64,000 nt of DNA from Ophiobolus disseminans (lineage: Eukaryota; Ascomycota; Dothideomycetes; Pleosporales; Phaeosphaeriaceae), in contig MU006221.1 in the NCBI GenBank assembly GCA_010093685.1, forward strand, positions 549,530 to 613,529, written 5' to 3'. Shown one piece after another: positions 11,183 to 21,888 of the stretch (position 1 is its first letter; each line of letters begins with the position of its first letter). Under the pieces are notes generated by a model. The model ran no database searches and had not been told where the DNA came from. It worked only from the letters and a program-made list of their open reading frames with translations. The position numbers and the translations under genes are program-made.

Positions 11183-12076
11183 ATGGCTAACCCTCCAAAG
11201 TCGGCTCTCGAGCACTTCAACATTAGCGCTGCAAGATATGAAAAGTCGACGGGGAGTTGCACGCGTGAGCTGGCACGTCACTTGATCAAGATATCTCCGT
11301 CATTCGGGACCGGTTCACATGTCCTAGATAATGCTTGCGGCACCGGCATTGTCGCCCAGGAAATCCTCTTCGAGCAATATGCAGGAGCCAAGACACCTCC
11401 CAAGATCTCCTGCACCGATGGCGCTGCTGTCATGGTAGATATGGCTCGCGCCGCCTGTAACACTACAATCGACGCCAACAAACATCGTACTGGCGAAGAT
11501 TTAGCCAACATTAGCTTCGACGCCGTGCCGGGCGAAGCGCTGGGCTTTCCCGACAACCACTTCACACATTCAATCACAAATCAGGGCATTATGTTCTTCA
11601 AGGATGCTGAGAAGGGAGCCAGCGAGATCCACCGTACACTCCAACCCGGTGGCACCGCTATCGTCACTACCTGGAAAGAAATACCTTATGTTTCTATGAT
11701 CCAGGCGGGGCAGAAGGTTGTTACGCCCGGTGCCCCGCTGTTTCGAATTCCGATTTCGGAGCAGTGGTCCGAGGCTTCATACCTTGAGAAGACACTGCGC
11801 GATGTAGGATTCGGAGATGTGGAGGTGCATGAGAAACAAGTGCACTATGCATTCAAGACGGTAGAAGAGCTTTGCGAACTAGTCCTTGTTCTCTTCGGGC
11901 ATATGGTGCCCGACTTGAGCGACCAGCAGAAGACGGACTTCAGGAAACAGTTCAAGATTGAGGCGGAGAAAGTGCTTGTGAAGACCGAGCGGCTGATAAC
12001 TGGAGACATGGAGGGGCGGAAGGAGGAGTTGGTGGGACTGAAGATGGTGGCGCTTGTAGCTGTTGCGAAGAAATGA
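11183..12076 (+). CDS. Class I SAM-dependent methyltransferase (UbiE/type-11 like)
   Basis: A single-exon gene of 297 residues. The ATG at 11183 was chosen over the longer frame start at 11042 because a TATA box lies at 11120 and a pyrimidine-rich leader ends right before it. Motif I is 'VLDNACGTG' near residue 47. An acidic motif II region precedes 'ALGFPDNHFTHSITNQGI' (motif IV type), and 'EIHRTLQPGGTAIVTTW' is the typical post-motif strand. These mark a methyltransferase-11/25 fold similar to fungal secondary-metabolite and small-molecule methyltransferases. The substrate is unknown, and no biosynthetic backbone gene lies nearby. Confidence 0.85.
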   Translation: MANPPKSALEHFNISAARYEKSTGSCTRELARHLIKISPSFGTGSHVLDNACGTGIVAQEILFEQYAGAKTPPKISCTDGAAVMVDMARAACNTTIDANKHRTGEDLANISFDAVPGEALGFPDNHFTHSITNQGIMFFKDAEKGASEIHRTLQPGGTAIVTTWKEIPYVSMIQAGQKVVTPGAPLFRIPISEQWSEASYLEKTLRDVGFGDVEVHEKQVHYAFKTVEELCELVLVLFGHMVPDLSDQQKTDFRKQFKIEAEKVLVKTERLITGDMEGRKEELVGLKMVALVAVAKK

Positions 12077-12280
12077 AGTGACGTGCGGGATGACAATCAC
12101 GACATTCGATACTTCGCTTATCGGTAACTGTAGTGTTCGTTCAACAGTCCGAATTATACCTCGCTTCATCGAAAGTGACCATGATCATTCCTCACATATA
12201 CTCGCAATTCTCCCGGGGGCGTTATCCATTGCGAAATTCGGTCAACATCAACGGCAACCATCCCACTCAGTTCCCAGTGC

Positions 12281-13318
12281 TCAGCCCTCGTCGAAACCGT
12301 TGGTATAGTCGAAAGTCCTCCCAAAAGGCTTGATGATCTCCGCAGACCGAAATTTCAACACTCCGCTTCCAGCTTCGTGTTCCATCAGGATGTCCCTACC
12401 GTACTCGTCCCACGACTCGGTTCTCACCACTTGCGCGCGAACTGAGCCACGCAATCCTTTCCGCACATGACCCTTGAGTTGATCCGACAGCTGCACCGCC
12501 TCAGCGATTGGACGGTCAATGCGGAAGAGTACCGTGCGCGAGACGTCGCGAGCGGTGTAACAGTACGGGTGTTCGGTCATTTCGCCGTTGACACCGATAG
12601 CAAAGCGGCGCCAGCGTCCGCTGAAGACGGGGCGGAAAGTGAGGCGCTGGAGGTTCTTGAGTCGGTGAATTGAGTCCAGAACTCCGGCCCAAGGCTTATC
12701 AAGGGGGTAGCCCTCAGTGGACATGAACATCTTGAGCATGGCTTGCTGGTCGATGTAGAAGTAGTCGATTTCCGCGGCAATGTCCAAGTTCAGGAGGTTT
12801 CCACATTCGCCAAGAAGAGTCCAAAGTTTTATGGCTTTGCCGGGAGTTGGGCAATCGTATCTGCTGTCGCCGCTGACAGTGAGACGCAGCCAGCGCAGGC
12901 TTCGACGGCCGATAGATCCGATTTCCTCAAGGAATGCGATATACGTTCTGACATAGTCCGGATCGTTCATGAGAGTCTGTTTGGTCTCGATCATGAAGAT
13001 GTTGTTGGCGAAGAAGTAAGACCGCGCCTCGCAGCGAATGTTGTGGTCCAAGTTGCTGAGCACTCTGAGCGCTTCTATGGGCGTGCGTCCTTGAACGTGA
13101 TAAATATTCGGGGTGGTGAAGCTCTCGGTATCTGCATCGTATACGACTGTAATTGGAGATGCCCACTTGAGTGTTGCAGCATATGTCAAGTTGCGGAGCT
13201 CGCCTGGTAGCGATGCGAACGATGCTCTGGTGACTCTAATACGCGCTGAGTTCTCTTTGTAGTTGATACCGGCATGTCGATAATACATCATCTCGATCGA
13301 GTGTTGTGGTGATGACAA
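12281..13318 (-). CDS. F-box-like fungal hypothetical protein
   Basis: An open frame of 345 codons. Near residue 36 it has 'LPGELRNLTYAATLK', the short F-box-like start typical of large, lineage-expanded families in dothideomycetes and relatives. After it come 'LRVLSNLDHNIRCEARSYFF' and leucine-rich helical stretches. Two relatives lie at 43024-43751 and 44328-45173 (same 'LP-EI-- IY--L' start and 'REL/LRKE-R-FFF' motif). The family is thought to be adaptor-like, but no substrate is known. The upstream frame is also open near 13350-13380, so a missed 5' exon cannot be excluded. It is convergent with the methyltransferase gene, about 200 bp away. Confidence 0.65.
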   Translation of the reverse strand: MSSPQHSIEMMYYRHAGINYKENSARIRVTRASFASLPGELRNLTYAATLKWASPITVVYDADTESFTTPNIYHVQGRTPIEALRVLSNLDHNIRCEARSYFFANNIFMIETKQTLMNDPDYVRTYIAFLEEIGSIGRRSLRWLRLTVSGDSRYDCPTPGKAIKLWTLLGECGNLLNLDIAAEIDYFYIDQQAMLKMFMSTEGYPLDKPWAGVLDSIHRLKNLQRLTFRPVFSGRWRRFAIGVNGEMTEHPYCYTARDVSRTVLFRIDRPIAEAVQLSDQLKGHVRKGLRGSVRAQVVRTESWDEYGRDILMEHEAGSGVLKFRSAEIIKPFGRTFDYTNGFDEG

Positions 13319-14472
13319 GGCAGTAGACCTCGTTCTTGTGAAGATTAGCAGTGCGTTCGCTCATCGGCAGGTGCACACGATGTTTCTTTACGCGTCGACT
13401 TACCGTTTGGGATATTTTTGATAACCCCCGGCATAAACTTTCGAGCTGCCGTTCACATGTAGTCGTAATTCTGCAGTGTACCAAGGTAGGTCGACAGGCG
13501 ACTGAGTGGTGTAAGTAGGATTCAGACATAGCTAGAGTCAAAATATAAAAGTGTGAGTGATACTTTGAGGTCATAGCATGTCAAGGTGAAGTTGAATTGC
13601 GTACGGACATTTCACCTTCACCAAAGATCTGGCTGAACCCCGAGCCTGGACATTCACTTCACACCCACGGTTACATACCCAAGTTGTGAGGTTAAATTGG
13701 GCAAAAAGAAACCTGGAATATCTGACTGAAGCCAGACGAATGCTGATGAGAGTGGGACCTTCGTTGTTGTTAGCTATGTGCACAGGATAGTACTCGAACT
13801 AGAGAACTTACTCGAACCCACGCCACTTTCGTGACCAGGAGATAATGCTAAGTACCACGAGCGGGGCTAACCGCATCGGGAAATCCTTAACCTGGCGCCA
13901 TAACCAACTGGAGAATGTTAGAAGTGGTTGGGGTGAAGGAGGTGGATGTGGTTACCTCGGCCATCTCACCTCAGGGAAGTTTGATGGCGTTTCCCAAAAT
14001 TAACCGATATTGGTAGTATGGCAAAGAAGGAACAAGCGACGTGCACGATATTTGCTTGATGCTTATCGTTAGATCGTTTGTATTAGGACAGTTCGGAGTG
14101 AGCATGTGGGCTGCGGCCGTAATCGGCAGATGACATACCTAGCGAGCGAGAGCCCCACACCCAAATTAAAAAGGCTACATTCCATCATCAAGCAACCCAA
14201 GGTTTGTATGGGAACACCATATTCCAGTACAATCTATCCATAGTTATCAGAAACAGAAACTGAGATCCTTTCGCTGGCGGACAACGGCATGTCGTTGGAA
14301 AACAAGGAAGATACACATTTGCGTTTTCGCAAAAACGCATTTCATACCGCAGGGAATCAATGCAACTGCGTCCAGTAGAGCTTTGTCCATGCATTTTTGA
14401 ATAAGAAGTCACTGAGATGCCCGCCGAAAACGTGATATAACGGCAAGGGGATGACAATTAGGTGTGATCGCA
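13319..14472. other. Intergenic region, no gene seen
   Basis: About 1.15 kb between two minus-strand genes, holding the upstream region of the F-box-like gene and the 3' flank of the lactate dehydrogenase gene. A box-B-like GGTTCGA motif on the minus strand near 13815 was considered as a tRNA and rejected. Confidence 0.5.
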
Positions 14473-16070
14473 CTACAGCTTGCTCTGGACACTAAACTGA
14501 TCTGGCCGCCACATCTCATTCAGCAGTCGACTTGCATTTACCATCTGTGGTCTACACTGATCAAGTGATGTGACGCCAAGCAGTCGCATGCCGGTTTGCA
14601 GTTCTTCCGCTAGTACTGTCGTACGTCAGTATTGCCATCGCAAGCTCGAGGCTCCAAGAGACTAACCATCAACACATCGCTCAACGCCCTTTGAACCATA
14701 TGCTCCAAGCGCATACAAAAACGGCCGACCGACACCAACCGCAGTTGCGCCCAGACACAACGCTTTCAGCACATCATTGCCATCGCGCAAACCGCCGTCC
14801 AAGAACACTTCGATCTTCTTCAACACTTCCGGGCAGTACGTCCGTATCTCGCACAGCGTCATCAGCGCAGATGGTGCAGTATGCAGTTGTCGTCCACCGT
14901 GGTTGCTTAGCAAAATACCGTTGCAACCATACTCCATCGCCAACTTCGCATCTTCCGCACACTGTATCCCCTTCAGCACGATCGGACCTTCCCATTCCTT
15001 CCGTATCCACTTCAAGTCCTCCCAGGTTATATGCGGGCTCAGCTGCCCTTGCACTGGCCGCCCACCCATCGCAGGCGCAAATGCATTGTCGCCACCAGTC
15101 TCCCATTCCGCGGTACTCTCTTCTTCAATACCTACTGCCATCGCTTCCTCAGCTTGCAGATATCGATCCGCTGTTCTCTTACCCAGTACCGGCGTGTCGA
15201 CGGTGATCCATAGCCCTTTGTACCCACACTTCTTGACGATCCTCATCAACTCGATCGCTTTCTTCCGGTCAACAGGCATGTAGTACTGATAGAAAAGTCT
15301 CGTTGGACTTGCACCTTTCATCTTCTCCTGCTCCTCCACAAAACTCTGCATGATCTGCTCGGTTGACTTCGTACTCGCCGTGCTGACAACAGTATGTATG
15401 CCCTTCCTCACTGCACCTTTGTACATCTCAGGCTCTGCACCTTCGTGTATGGCACCCATAGTACCCATTGGGGAGATGTAGAAGGGATATGGCGACTCAT
15501 GGCCAAAGATCTTGCGTCGCGTATCAACATCGCCTACATTGCGCATCACGCGTGGCCGAAAATTTACTCGTCCCCAATCATCCAGATTATCTTTCAGTGA
15601 AAGTCCAGTATTGGCCGAAGTTGAAGCGTAAATGTAAGACTTGTGGGGCAGGACCGCTTTTGCGGCTTTCTCAAAGTCGGTTGCAGAAACGCACATAGAA
15701 ATGTGTGGTAGCTCTTTCGACGTGTCTATTTCCGAAGCTGGTGCTGCTCTTTCATCTTTGAGCTGTCGGAGCTGGCCGAACGTGTTTGGATCCACTGGTC
15801 CAAGCAGCGCACCCGATGGCAGGTAGTTATTCAGGTAGTCTAGCGGGTGGTACTTCTTAAATTCTTCTGTCGCATCCTGTCCAACCGTCAGACTGATATT
15901 ATCAGTTCTTCCAAAGTACTCACTGTTCCAGCATTTCTCAATATAATCGGCGCGCCACCAGGGTGTTCGTGTAGAAAGCTCGTCACATCGTACGCCTTTG
16001 AATCGAGCACTATCCAACATGACTTCTTATTGTCATGCTTTGCGACCTCCGCGCCGTCAATGTACCCCAT
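14473..16070 (-). CDS. Flavocytochrome b2-type L-lactate dehydrogenase
   Basis: Three exons give 497 residues: 16070-15924, 15876-14667 and 14609-14473. The introns are 15923-15877 (GTGAGT...GGACAG) and 14666-14610 (GTTAGT...ACTAG). Residues 1-49 are a cytochrome b5-like domain with the heme ligand motif HPGG at 36-39. The rest is an FMN-dependent alpha-hydroxy-acid dehydrogenase barrel: 'YIYASTSANTG' for the flavin region, 'LWITVDTPVLGKR', and the catalytic-base motif 'LSNHGGRQL' with His about 374. Such enzymes oxidise L-lactate to pyruvate and pass electrons through heme to cytochrome c. No mitochondrial presequence precedes the b5 domain, so location may be cytosolic, or a short leader exon was missed. 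A related hydroxy-acid oxidase specificity is possible. Confidence 0.9.
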
Positions 16071-17338
16071 ATCTGAATTACACCGGACGATGTTGGGATG
16101 TCAAGGCGAATCGGCCAACCCGTGCGGAGGTATTTGAGGGGTTCGGGAATAACGATCCGGCGAGAAAGCCGGCATTTGGGGCGCCACCGAGTCGCAAACA
16201 ACAACGTGGGACCTTTCTTCTGGACGTCTCAACTACTACATAGGACTTCGAGGGCATTCGCAATCAGACCCTCGTGGCGGCCAAGAGTACGGCCGGCATA
16301 CCACCATGATTAATGCCTTCTATCAGCAATGAGCCGAGCAGGGAAAGAACGACCTCACTCGGCCAACCCCTGCCTTTTCGCAGTGAGTAGGGTATGACCA
16401 AGGCGATCAATCTTGTCCCTGATCAGAATGCTGTACAAAGGCTGGTGTTGTCGGAAGAAAGAATTGGTTGCTCCATGATATCAGCATCGTCGTGCAGTCA
16501 ATTGACGGTGCGTGTGTCGAGATTTAACCCTGCATGTGTTCGCAGCAGCCGTGATTTATGTAGCAGATATGGAATTCTTGCGACAAGACGAGCTTTGGGC
16601 CTTCAATTTAAGAGTATGAGATGATGTCGATGTTGATGTCCATGTTCTGTGACGCTATTTGCCTGGTCAATCGTGGCAGAACATCGCGACAGCTGGCGTT
16701 CTCCCCTTCCCTTTCCTTCCCAAACCCTCACGCTCAGACTGTCCCACCTCTGACGTCTACTGACAACTCCCGGCGGCTAAGAAGACAATGCGACAGCCAT
16801 CGGAGTGTCTCCGCTGTCCTCCGCTCTATTGCATGTCGTCGACATGTGCGGTGAGGCAGTGCAAGGCGCCAAATGCACGAGCGGCGACCGCTCCGCTCTC
16901 CGCGCGCCATTGCTGCAAGGCGCTTTTTTCCAGAACTTCCATCAGCAAACGGCAGGTGCAGACGAAACGCATGACACGGGCGTCGCAACGATGCGCCCGT
17001 GAGTTGCGGGCGCAATGCCATGTGTCGCAGCGGAGTGGTGAGGCCAAGATGAAACGAGATCTGTATCGCGCTCGCCCCCAGATACTCCTCCCACGGCATG
17101 TGTAGACGATTAGTCAACCTTCTCGGTCTGTCACTGCAATGGTAGGCGGAATGTAAAACAAACACAAATCTCGCCCTCCGTCCTTCCCTTCCCTCTCGTG
17201 CTTCCATCTCCTGATATCTACGGCTTGCAGCCTGTTGGTGAGCGTGCGTTTTCTCGGATGCATCACTTGCCGGAACGGAATCCTTGACGATCCAATACCA
17301 CCATGTGCCCTTTCAGTAGGTCTCCAACTGCTTAAAGA
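16071..17338. promoter_or_regulatory. Long divergent intergenic region (lactate dehydrogenase / Zn2Cys6 factor)
   Basis: 1.27 kb separate the start of the lactate dehydrogenase (minus) from the start of the Zn-cluster factor (plus). Several GC-rich open frames cross it on both strands but none shows family signal. It must contain both promoters. The size is large for this gene-dense window. Confidence 0.45.
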
Positions 17339-18777
17339 GTGCATATGCTGACGAATGTAGCCTCTTTACCTGCTGGCGAAGGGCCGAGCCGCTTTTCTCC
17401 TACTGCTGTCAAGGATTGGCAGCCAAGAAGAAAGTCGGTCTCGAATGCTTGTGAACGCTGTCGACGACGCAAAATCAGATGTGATGGCGAAACACCCTGC
17501 TCAACATGCAAACGCTTCTCGTTACAATGTGTGAGAACGCAAAAACCGCGAGAAGTGGTGGCATCGTCAGTTACCAAAGTTTGATTGCATACGTTGTGAT
17601 CAGCCCATGAAGTCTGTACTAACCCAAGCAAAGCGAACATAGAGAAGCCCTCGAGGGTCGAATACATCAACTAGAAGCTCAATTGGCCGCTCATGTTAGT
17701 GCTCCTATACATGGCTTGGATTCGATCGATCAGAGCATGATGGCCACAACACCAACATCTTTCGATTGGCAAACACCACAGCACCTAAATCTCGATACAA
17801 CAATCCCAGCAACCTTTACTGCTGATGATCTGGACCTCGAAAGCTTCTCAGCTGGGAGCAGCCTGCCGTCCATCTCTATCAATCAATGTGAGCATGTTCC
17901 AAATGTGGCATCGCCCAGTTCAGACGTACCTTCATTATGGTCAGATACCACACGTGCATCATCGCCTTCATTGTCCGATATGCCCCCCACGAGCGCCCCA
18001 TTACAGTACGCTTCGATGGCACAACAACTCTCTGGTCACAAACCATTCACGTCACCAATGGAACCACACACCGCACCATCGTGGGAGTTCATGGCTCAGG
18101 CGAGCTCAAGTCGGCTACAACCAGCCACCGGAAGTAGCAGAGGTCACTCGAGAAGAACATCAGCTACCTCTTTATCTGCAAGTAGCGACGAGAACGCCAT
18201 GTCTCCCATTGCCGAGGTAGAAGACGATTTGCTGCCACTGGCTCCTGCCCCACGACTTCCACGACAGGGCATATTCGCCGCTCATACCGAGAGCCCAACA
18301 CCCGGCTCATCGCGCTCAAGCTTTACGGACCGAAGTCGCGCGCTTGCAACGACTCCACTGCCTAGTCGTTTCGAGGCAGAGACGCTGACTACTGAGTTCG
18401 TTCAGTACATTGAGTCACTGCAGTATCGGGCCTATAATATCTCGCCACCACTATTTTCCAGGCTGTGTGAAAACGTGTACCCAAATCCGCAGCGACCGTC
18501 ATCGTCAGTCGACATGTCGGTCTCTATTCCCATGGCTCGTTTCCACGTCTTTTTCGCAATGGCAATCGCGATGAAGCTACGCATCCGAGACTCACCCGAG
18601 AATACGAATGCTTTGCTGGATACGTGCTACGAACTAGCCATGCAGCAGACATCCCCTTCCACATTTTGGCAAGCGCAAGGCGGGTTCGAAGCGACCCAAC
18701 TGTTGGCGATATTTGCTTCGCTTCGTAGAGCACATATCGAAGAGCCGAGGCCCTTACAGCAATCGTTCTCATGGTAA
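17339..18777 (+). CDS. Zn(II)2Cys6 transcription factor, short C-terminus
   Basis: Exon 1 is 17339-17578 (or from the in-frame ATG at 17345). The intron is 17579-17628, with a canonical TACTAAC branch site and CAAG acceptor. Exon 2 is 17629-18777, giving about 462 residues. The zinc cluster near residues 36-62 has six cysteines spaced C-x2-C-x6-C-x5-C-x2-C-x6-C (CERCRRRKIRC, then CSTCKRFSLQC). A coiled-coil linker follows (HREALEGRIHQLEAQLAA) and then a Ser/Thr/Pro-rich region. The start of the fungal-specific middle homology region is present (FWQAQGGFEATQLLAIFASL), but the frame stops about 15 residues later. Typical members run 600-800 residues, so this copy looks shortened, unless a 3' intron was missed. 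Confidence 0.8.
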
Positions 18778-19357
18778 CTGTGGTCTTTGGACGAAGCTCA
18801 TGTTTGACATCACCGCTACTTTTCTTGTCTCTGTTATTTGTTCAAAGATCTTAGCAACCTCGTTTCTTCTGATCTCCAATGTACATAGCATTGCTCGCGT
18901 CGCATTCCAATCGACATGACGAGATGATTCATTGATCCAGATTCCTCACCTCATTGCAAACTGTCTTTTGCTCTTTTTGTTCCCTAGAATTGTTCACACC
19001 GCCCCCGACAAAACTGCTTATTGATCACAGATAGTTATCTTTTTCCACCATCTTGTCTTTACTTTTTCAACGTCCGAAATGGTGCTGAAGACAATCGTGC
19101 TGTGAATCCCGGCTACCATCGAATTGGCTAAGTCAGTTGTCGAAATGACGTCATTGTAATTGTAGCCTGGAATTCTGCAAGCTATCGGCCAACACCACAC
19201 TGGCCTCGCAACATGAAGACATGTACGGTTAGCAAGTCAAGGCTACAGGTGGTACCTCATCCTGCGCCAGATTTCATATAGTATCGATGCCCGAGATACC
19301 CAAAACTTCCGTCGATTTCTCGCCCAGGCTGGCCCAAAGCCACGTACTCTCACTGCC
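18778..19357. other. Intergenic region
   Basis: 580 bp between two plus-strand genes. No coding signal was recognised; the lost middle-homology region of the upstream factor is not obvious in any frame here. Confidence 0.4.
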
Positions 19358-20968
19358 ATGGCGACATCTCTACCCCTCATACCATGGTCGAAAACCTCGA
19401 TTCTGACAGAAAGGATGCATCTATACTCATCAAGGATAGCTCAATACGCTGCGCTCGACTTGTTCGTCCTCGGATTTCCTAGGCAAGCCAGCATGCTACT
19501 CGAAGCAATTCGTGAATATGGGTTGGACACGAAAACCAGAGACTACTATGGTTGGACAACAGAAGCACAGTTTCAAAGAGCCTGGGGAGCTAGCAGTACT
19601 TTCCCTCTATGGCAAAGCATGCAGGATGGCCCAGACTCTGATGACATTTGCGACACGGGCTTGCCCAAAGAGATTGCAAAGAAAGCGAGGAACAAGACAC
19701 TAAGGATAGAAGACGTAGACTTCGTGCGGAAGCGTATGAATGCAGAAGCAGATAGCGTATATCGGAATCCGGAAAAAACCGTCACGCTCGGTGCTGTGAT
19801 AAACGTCGCAATCCTGGCAGATGAAAAGCTGTTAGCAACTAAGCTAGTTGAGGATGACATAAAAGGACTGTACCAACACCTACAAGAGGAGTGGAATGAT
19901 CCCTTTGTAGATGGCGAAGAACAGCGCACTTGGCTCGCGTATCGCCAAGGCTTTGAGCACTGTCCCAGCATCTTCCAAATGCTTAGAGAAGCAAAGCTTG
20001 GAGAGTCGCTTGGAGTGTGTGAAATCGAAGTCGATGCGTTCGTCAAAGAAGGTTGCGCACTCATCAAGAAGCGCTCTATAAAAGGCCCCGCGCGCCCATA
20101 CGCGTCAAAAACCATGGCCGAGCTTGTCCAACTGATCAGCGACAATATCCTTGCCAATTGCGCACTCGCCGAGGACGATGCCGATGCCCCCTCTACACTC
20201 CTCAAACCTGGCGCAACAGAAGACCAGATCACTGCGCTCGAAAATCGGCTTTCCACCTCTCGCGCAGAAGACGACCCTGAAGATACACGGGTGATGCTGC
20301 CTGGTAAACAGCTACCAGACGACTACAAGGATTTTTTGCGCACCAGCAATGGCATTGTTTGCCTCGATGTAGGCGAAGAGGGCGGATATTCATTTTCCCC
20401 AACCGACGAGGTCACGACGGAAGGGGCATGGATGCATGATATGGAGTACACCTTATTCCCAAGCTGTGACCCCAACTTCACATATGGTGAGGACAAGGAT
20501 TTTGATAACATCCCACTTGGAGAATACGCATGTTTCACCATTGGAACCGGTGACGGAGAAGGCAACGTCACGCTTATCCCACCAGAATCCGTTACGCCCA
20601 TAATAGAGAGGTTCGAAAAAGCCTATGCAGAGGCAAACGACCAAAATAGAAAGGTGTATGAGCGAGCGGCGTTGGACTTGTATGGTGGAGTAGAGCAACT
20701 TAGGAAGCTGGAGTGGCTGTGTATTGAGTTCCAGCATTCGGCTTACGAGCAGAGGATTTGGGGAGGTTTGAGGCCATATCTGGAAGAGTATCTACAGCGG
20801 TCTGTGGATGACGTCAAGAAAGCTGAGAGGGTGAACGAAAGGTATAGGAGGGAGAAGGAAAAGAAAGAAGCGGAGAAGAAGGAATTTGACGATGCGAAGG
20901 CCGGTGGAAAGCGAACAAGTGACGGGGTCGATGACGTGCCTGGGTGCAAGGCTCAACGAACACAATGA
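19358..20968 (+). CDS. SMI1/KNR4 (SUKH)-domain protein
   Basis: A single exon of 536 codons. The N-terminal half is helical and unannotated (ALDLFVLGFPRQASMLLEAI). From about residue 285 to 400 there is a SUKH/SMI1-KNR4-like domain: 'LPDDYKDFLRTSNGIV' is its characteristic helix, followed by a beta-rich part ending 'LGEYACFTIGTGDGEGNVTL'. The C-terminus is a charged coiled coil rich in Lys/Glu. In yeast, Smi1/Knr4 links cell-wall integrity signalling to glucan synthesis; function here is inferred only from the domain. The frame is open upstream of the ATG, so a 5' exon could be missing. Confidence 0.7.
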   Translation: MATSLPLIPWSKTSILTERMHLYSSRIAQYAALDLFVLGFPRQASMLLEAIREYGLDTKTRDYYGWTTEAQFQRAWGASSTFPLWQSMQDGPDSDDICDTGLPKEIAKKARNKTLRIEDVDFVRKRMNAEADSVYRNPEKTVTLGAVINVAILADEKLLATKLVEDDIKGLYQHLQEEWNDPFVDGEEQRTWLAYRQGFEHCPSIFQMLREAKLGESLGVCEIEVDAFVKEGCALIKKRSIKGPARPYASKTMAELVQLISDNILANCALAEDDADAPSTLLKPGATEDQITALENRLSTSRAEDDPEDTRVMLPGKQLPDDYKDFLRTSNGIVCLDVGEEGGYSFSPTDEVTTEGAWMHDMEYTLFPSCDPNFTYGEDKDFDNIPLGEYACFTIGTGDGEGNVTLIPPESVTPIIERFEKAYAEANDQNRKVYERAALDLYGGVEQLRKLEWLCIEFQHSAYEQRIWGGLRPYLEEYLQRSVDDVKKAERVNERYRREKEKKEAEKKEFDDAKAGGKRTSDGVDDVPGCKAQRTQ

Positions 20969-21052
20969 ATGGAGGGTAAATGGAGAGCGCTCTTGATACT
21001 CCTGTTTGTTGAGTACGTCATTTGATGAGAGGGTTTATCTCTGCTCTATAGG

Positions 21053-21063
21053 TATATATATAC
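21053..21063 (+). promoter_or_regulatory. TATA-like element
   Basis: An alternating TATATATATAC run about 150 bp upstream of the small Cys/Pro-rich gene at 21206, followed by a pyrimidine-rich and CA-rich leader. It is the likely core promoter element. Confidence 0.4.
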
Positions 21064-21205
21064 AAACACCTTTCCGCCAATACCTTTTCTTGTCAACAGC
21101 ACCTCTGTCGACAACATCGACTCTCACCTCAACACCTCAAGCTCGAGCTCAACCTCCAAATCACCACAAAAACACCCACACGACTAAACACCCTTACTCA
21201 TCACC

Positions 21206-21704
21206 ATGTGCTATGCACCACCAAGCCCTGATGGCTTCAGCCTCGGCCCTCCCACCTGCGGCGGCAACACAGGTCCTGGAAACTCGTACACAACCAATGC
21301 CGTCCGCTACGGATTCTCCCACCCCCCCCAACATCCAGGTCGCCGTCTGCGGAGGCTGTCCCCCTCCCCCGGCCCGCCCCGGCTGCGGCGGATATTGTCC
21401 CTCTCCCCCCGGCAGCCCCATCCGCAACGGCCTCGTACCTAGTCCACTCCCGCGCCGTAGCCCCGACACCGGTGGTTTTCGTGGCTGCTGCGTCACAAAC
21501 CCATCGAGAGCTCGCCCTGATCCCAAAGCGGAGGAGCTGTTCACGGAGATGCTGAAGCTGGCGATGCGGGCGGATCCGAGGAAGGCGGAGGAGTTGAAGG
21601 AGGAGTGGGAGCGCGAGTATGGACCGCTCGAGGACCGGAACTTCATCACTTGTCCATGGTGTAAGAACGTGATAGGGGTAGGATGGACTGGGTGTGAAGT
21701 ATAG
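21206..21704 (+). CDS. Small Pro/Gly/Cys-rich protein, start uncertain
   Basis: The C-terminal frame is convincing: 'CGGCPPPPARPGCGGYCPSP', then a charged helix (KAEELFTEMLKLAMRADPRK), then a terminal 'CPWCKNVIGVGWTGC' zinc-ribbon-like motif ending at 21704. The best-context ATG (21206, CACCATG) opens a different frame that also starts plausibly (MCYAPPSPDGFSLGPPTCGG) but stops at 21442. The C-terminal frame has its own ATGs at 21213 and 21231. Either translation starts at the second or third ATG, an intron with weak signals joins the frames, or a frameshift exists. I do not recognise the family. It is convergent with the mitochondrial gene at 21889. Confidence 0.5.
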
Positions 21705-21888
21705 TGTAGACACCGCCGGTGGCAATGAGGTCACAGATACAGGATAGGATACATGGGAAATGATAGACAAGAAACGATAATCATTATTGTACATTTTGGT
21801 TTATTGATTACTACCTGTGACGCCATTGATGCATTATGATACACTCATATCAAGTCACGACCCGCCTTATTGCTCAGCCTCGTAGACT

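Noticed and set aside
13800..13880. tRNA-like sequence on the minus strand with a box-B-like GGTTCGA and an A-box-like stretch
   Set aside because: The anticodon and T stems do not pair, and no 7-bp acceptor stem is found. At most it is a degraded tRNA-derived repeat.
16734..17207. Minus-strand 157-codon Arg-rich frame
   Set aside because: GC-rich promoter DNA gives long open frames by chance. No motif or splice-supported partner was found.
19573..20256. Minus-strand open frame of 227 codons
   Set aside because: It lies entirely antisense to the SMI1/KNR4-like gene, is Ser-rich low complexity and has no family signal. It is a shadow frame.
21194..21649. Minus-strand Gly/Ser-rich frame of 151 codons
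   Set aside because: Mirror of the Pro/Cys-rich plus-strand frame, with no start context or domain.
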